NCBI RefSeq assembly: GCF_017104715.1
Contig: NZ_JAAGPI010000007.1
Location: 297,610-361,609, forward strand
DNA from: Burkholderia sp. Ac-20365
Lineage (GTDB): Bacteria > Pseudomonadota > Gammaproteobacteria > Burkholderiales > Burkholderiaceae
Length of the DNA stretch: 64,000 nt
Reading direction: 5' to 3'
A model generated the notes under the pieces. The model was not told where the DNA came from. It made no database searches and was given only the letters and a program-made list of their open reading frames with translations. The translations under genes were made by a program, and so were the position numbers. Of the stretch, positions 63,444-64,000 are shown in pieces; within the stretch, counting starts at the first letter, position 1, and each line of letters begins with the position of its first letter.

Positions 63444-63782
63444 TCACAGGTCCCGATGCGACGGCTGTACAGCCGCCAGCCGGCTGCCGGCGAACGGATC
63501 CTGACGCCAATCCACCTTCGAACCCGTCTCGGGCTCAGGCTGTACCGCGCGCGCTACGGCAAAGTGCTCGAGGGACTGGCCCGCGCTAATGGCCTGCTTC
63601 AGCCATTGCGGCATCTCACCGTCGCCTGACCAGGTTTCTCCTGTGGCACTCCTATATCGAGCCGTCTTCTGCCGGATCTTGTCTTCGCCGATCGCCGTCG
63701 CGAGATCATCCAGTTCGATGCCGACTTCAGCCATTCGGCGGCGCAGGTAAGCGACCATACTGTCGCGTTTTCGCTCATCCAT
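63444..63782 (-). CDS. H-NS-like nucleoid-associated protein
   Basis: A 112-residue protein. The C-terminal DNA-binding motif of the H-NS family is visible as RYRSATGETWSGDGEMPQWL (usual form YRDPxTGxTWSGRGxxPxWL), preceded by a short helical part MVAYLRRRMAEVGIELDDLA instead of a long oligomerisation coil. The Arg of the GRGRxP core is replaced (GDGEMP), so DNA binding may be altered. ATG 63782 fits; the longer frame upstream is non-coding. Such short H-NS paralogues are common on Burkholderia islands and plasmids. A tail of 35 polar residues follows. Confidence 0.65.
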   Translation of the reverse strand: MDERKRDSMVAYLRRRMAEVGIELDDLATAIGEDKIRQKTARYRSATGETWSGDGEMPQWLKQAISAGQSLEHFAVARAVQPEPETGSKVDWRQDPFAGSRLAAVQPSHRDL

Positions 63783-63880
63783 GACATTTCCCCGTTTTAC
63801 GAATTGCACCCACTGGCGTACTCGTTTGCCCGTGCAAGCGATGTGCCTTGAGATTATCACTCCGGTTTCAGTGCTTGCAA

Positions 63881-64000
63881 TTACCCACTTCTTTTTAGCG
63901 CGAGCTCATAGCCGAACTGAATGTCAGTCAGACGTCGCATCCCGCGCCACATCACTGTATTGCCAGGCGGAGGGTCGCTGGCGCGCGCAAGGTAACCGCC
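63881..64000 (-). pseudogene. IS4-type transposase C-terminus at the window edge
   Basis: Reading in from the right edge on the minus strand gives GGYLARASDPPPGNTVMWRG then MRRLTDIQFGYELALKRSG and a stop. The run SDPPPGN-VMWRG-RRLTDI is typical for the C-termini of IS4-type transposases in this group. Only 39 residues are in view, so it could be the end of an intact transposase gene; it is called a fragment only because it is cut by the window. Confidence 0.6.

Overview
The window looks like a chromosome or megaplasmid segment from a Burkholderiaceae bacterium of the Paraburkholderia/Caballeronia type. The evidence is high GC, codon use dominated by G/C third positions, many FadR-type GntR and LysR regulators, and small conserved proteins of the kind seen in that group. 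I have no taxonomic search, so this is inference. No rRNA, tRNA or CRISPR array was seen.

Region 1 (1-3300) holds the end of a sugar-alcohol/acid dehydrogenase gene, an MFS transporter, a GntR regulator, a small hypothetical gene and a Nudix hydrolase. Region 2 (3330-17550) looks like a methylated-amine/glutamate module. One minus-strand operon encodes a DAO-type flavoprotein, EtfB, EtfA, HutD and ETF-ubiquinone oxidoreductase. A LysR regulator and an N-formylglutamate amidohydrolase-like gene follow. A divergent XRE-cupin regulator faces a plus-strand run of GlnT/GmaS-type ligase, a three-gene glutamate-synthase-like set (N-methylglutamate synthase type) and an ammonium/methylammonium channel. 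Region 3 (17700-29480) is bracketed by two closely related GntR regulators. It encodes an AA_synth (DUF1185) protein, alpha/beta hydrolase, flavin reductase, LLM monooxygenase, aldehyde dehydrogenase, NIPSNAP protein and a PotABCD-like ABC transporter. This is the enzyme set used to open N-heterocyclic rings such as trigonelline or pyridine. My main metabolic reading is that region 3 releases methylamine from an N-methyl heterocycle and region 2 assimilates it. A shared operator motif lies upstream of the first GntR gene and of the region 3 operon.

Region 4 (29500-45460) is mostly transport and amino-acid metabolism. It has an MFS gene, a FUSC-like protein, a Sui1 homologue, an MFS-LysR-aspartase-YbaK set, a decayed GntR/MFS remnant, and a GntR-regulated polar amino acid ABC transporter followed by a class III aminotransferase and a gamma-glutamyltransferase.

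Region 5 (45900-64000) is accessory DNA. A truncated IS5-type transposase abuts a lower-GC Tn7-like module: tnsA, tnsB, a decayed extra tnsC, an intact tnsC and a 459-residue protein with two DUF4096-like domains where Tn7 carries tnsE. Upstream lie a frameshifted divergent gene and a separate tniQ. Beyond it are small conserved genes, several frameshifted. A perfect LexA box sits between imuA (with no imuB) and a divergent three-gene operon of small proteins. A SRAP gene follows imuA but has lost its start codon and reading frame. The window ends with an H-NS-like gene and the C-terminus of an IS4-type transposase.
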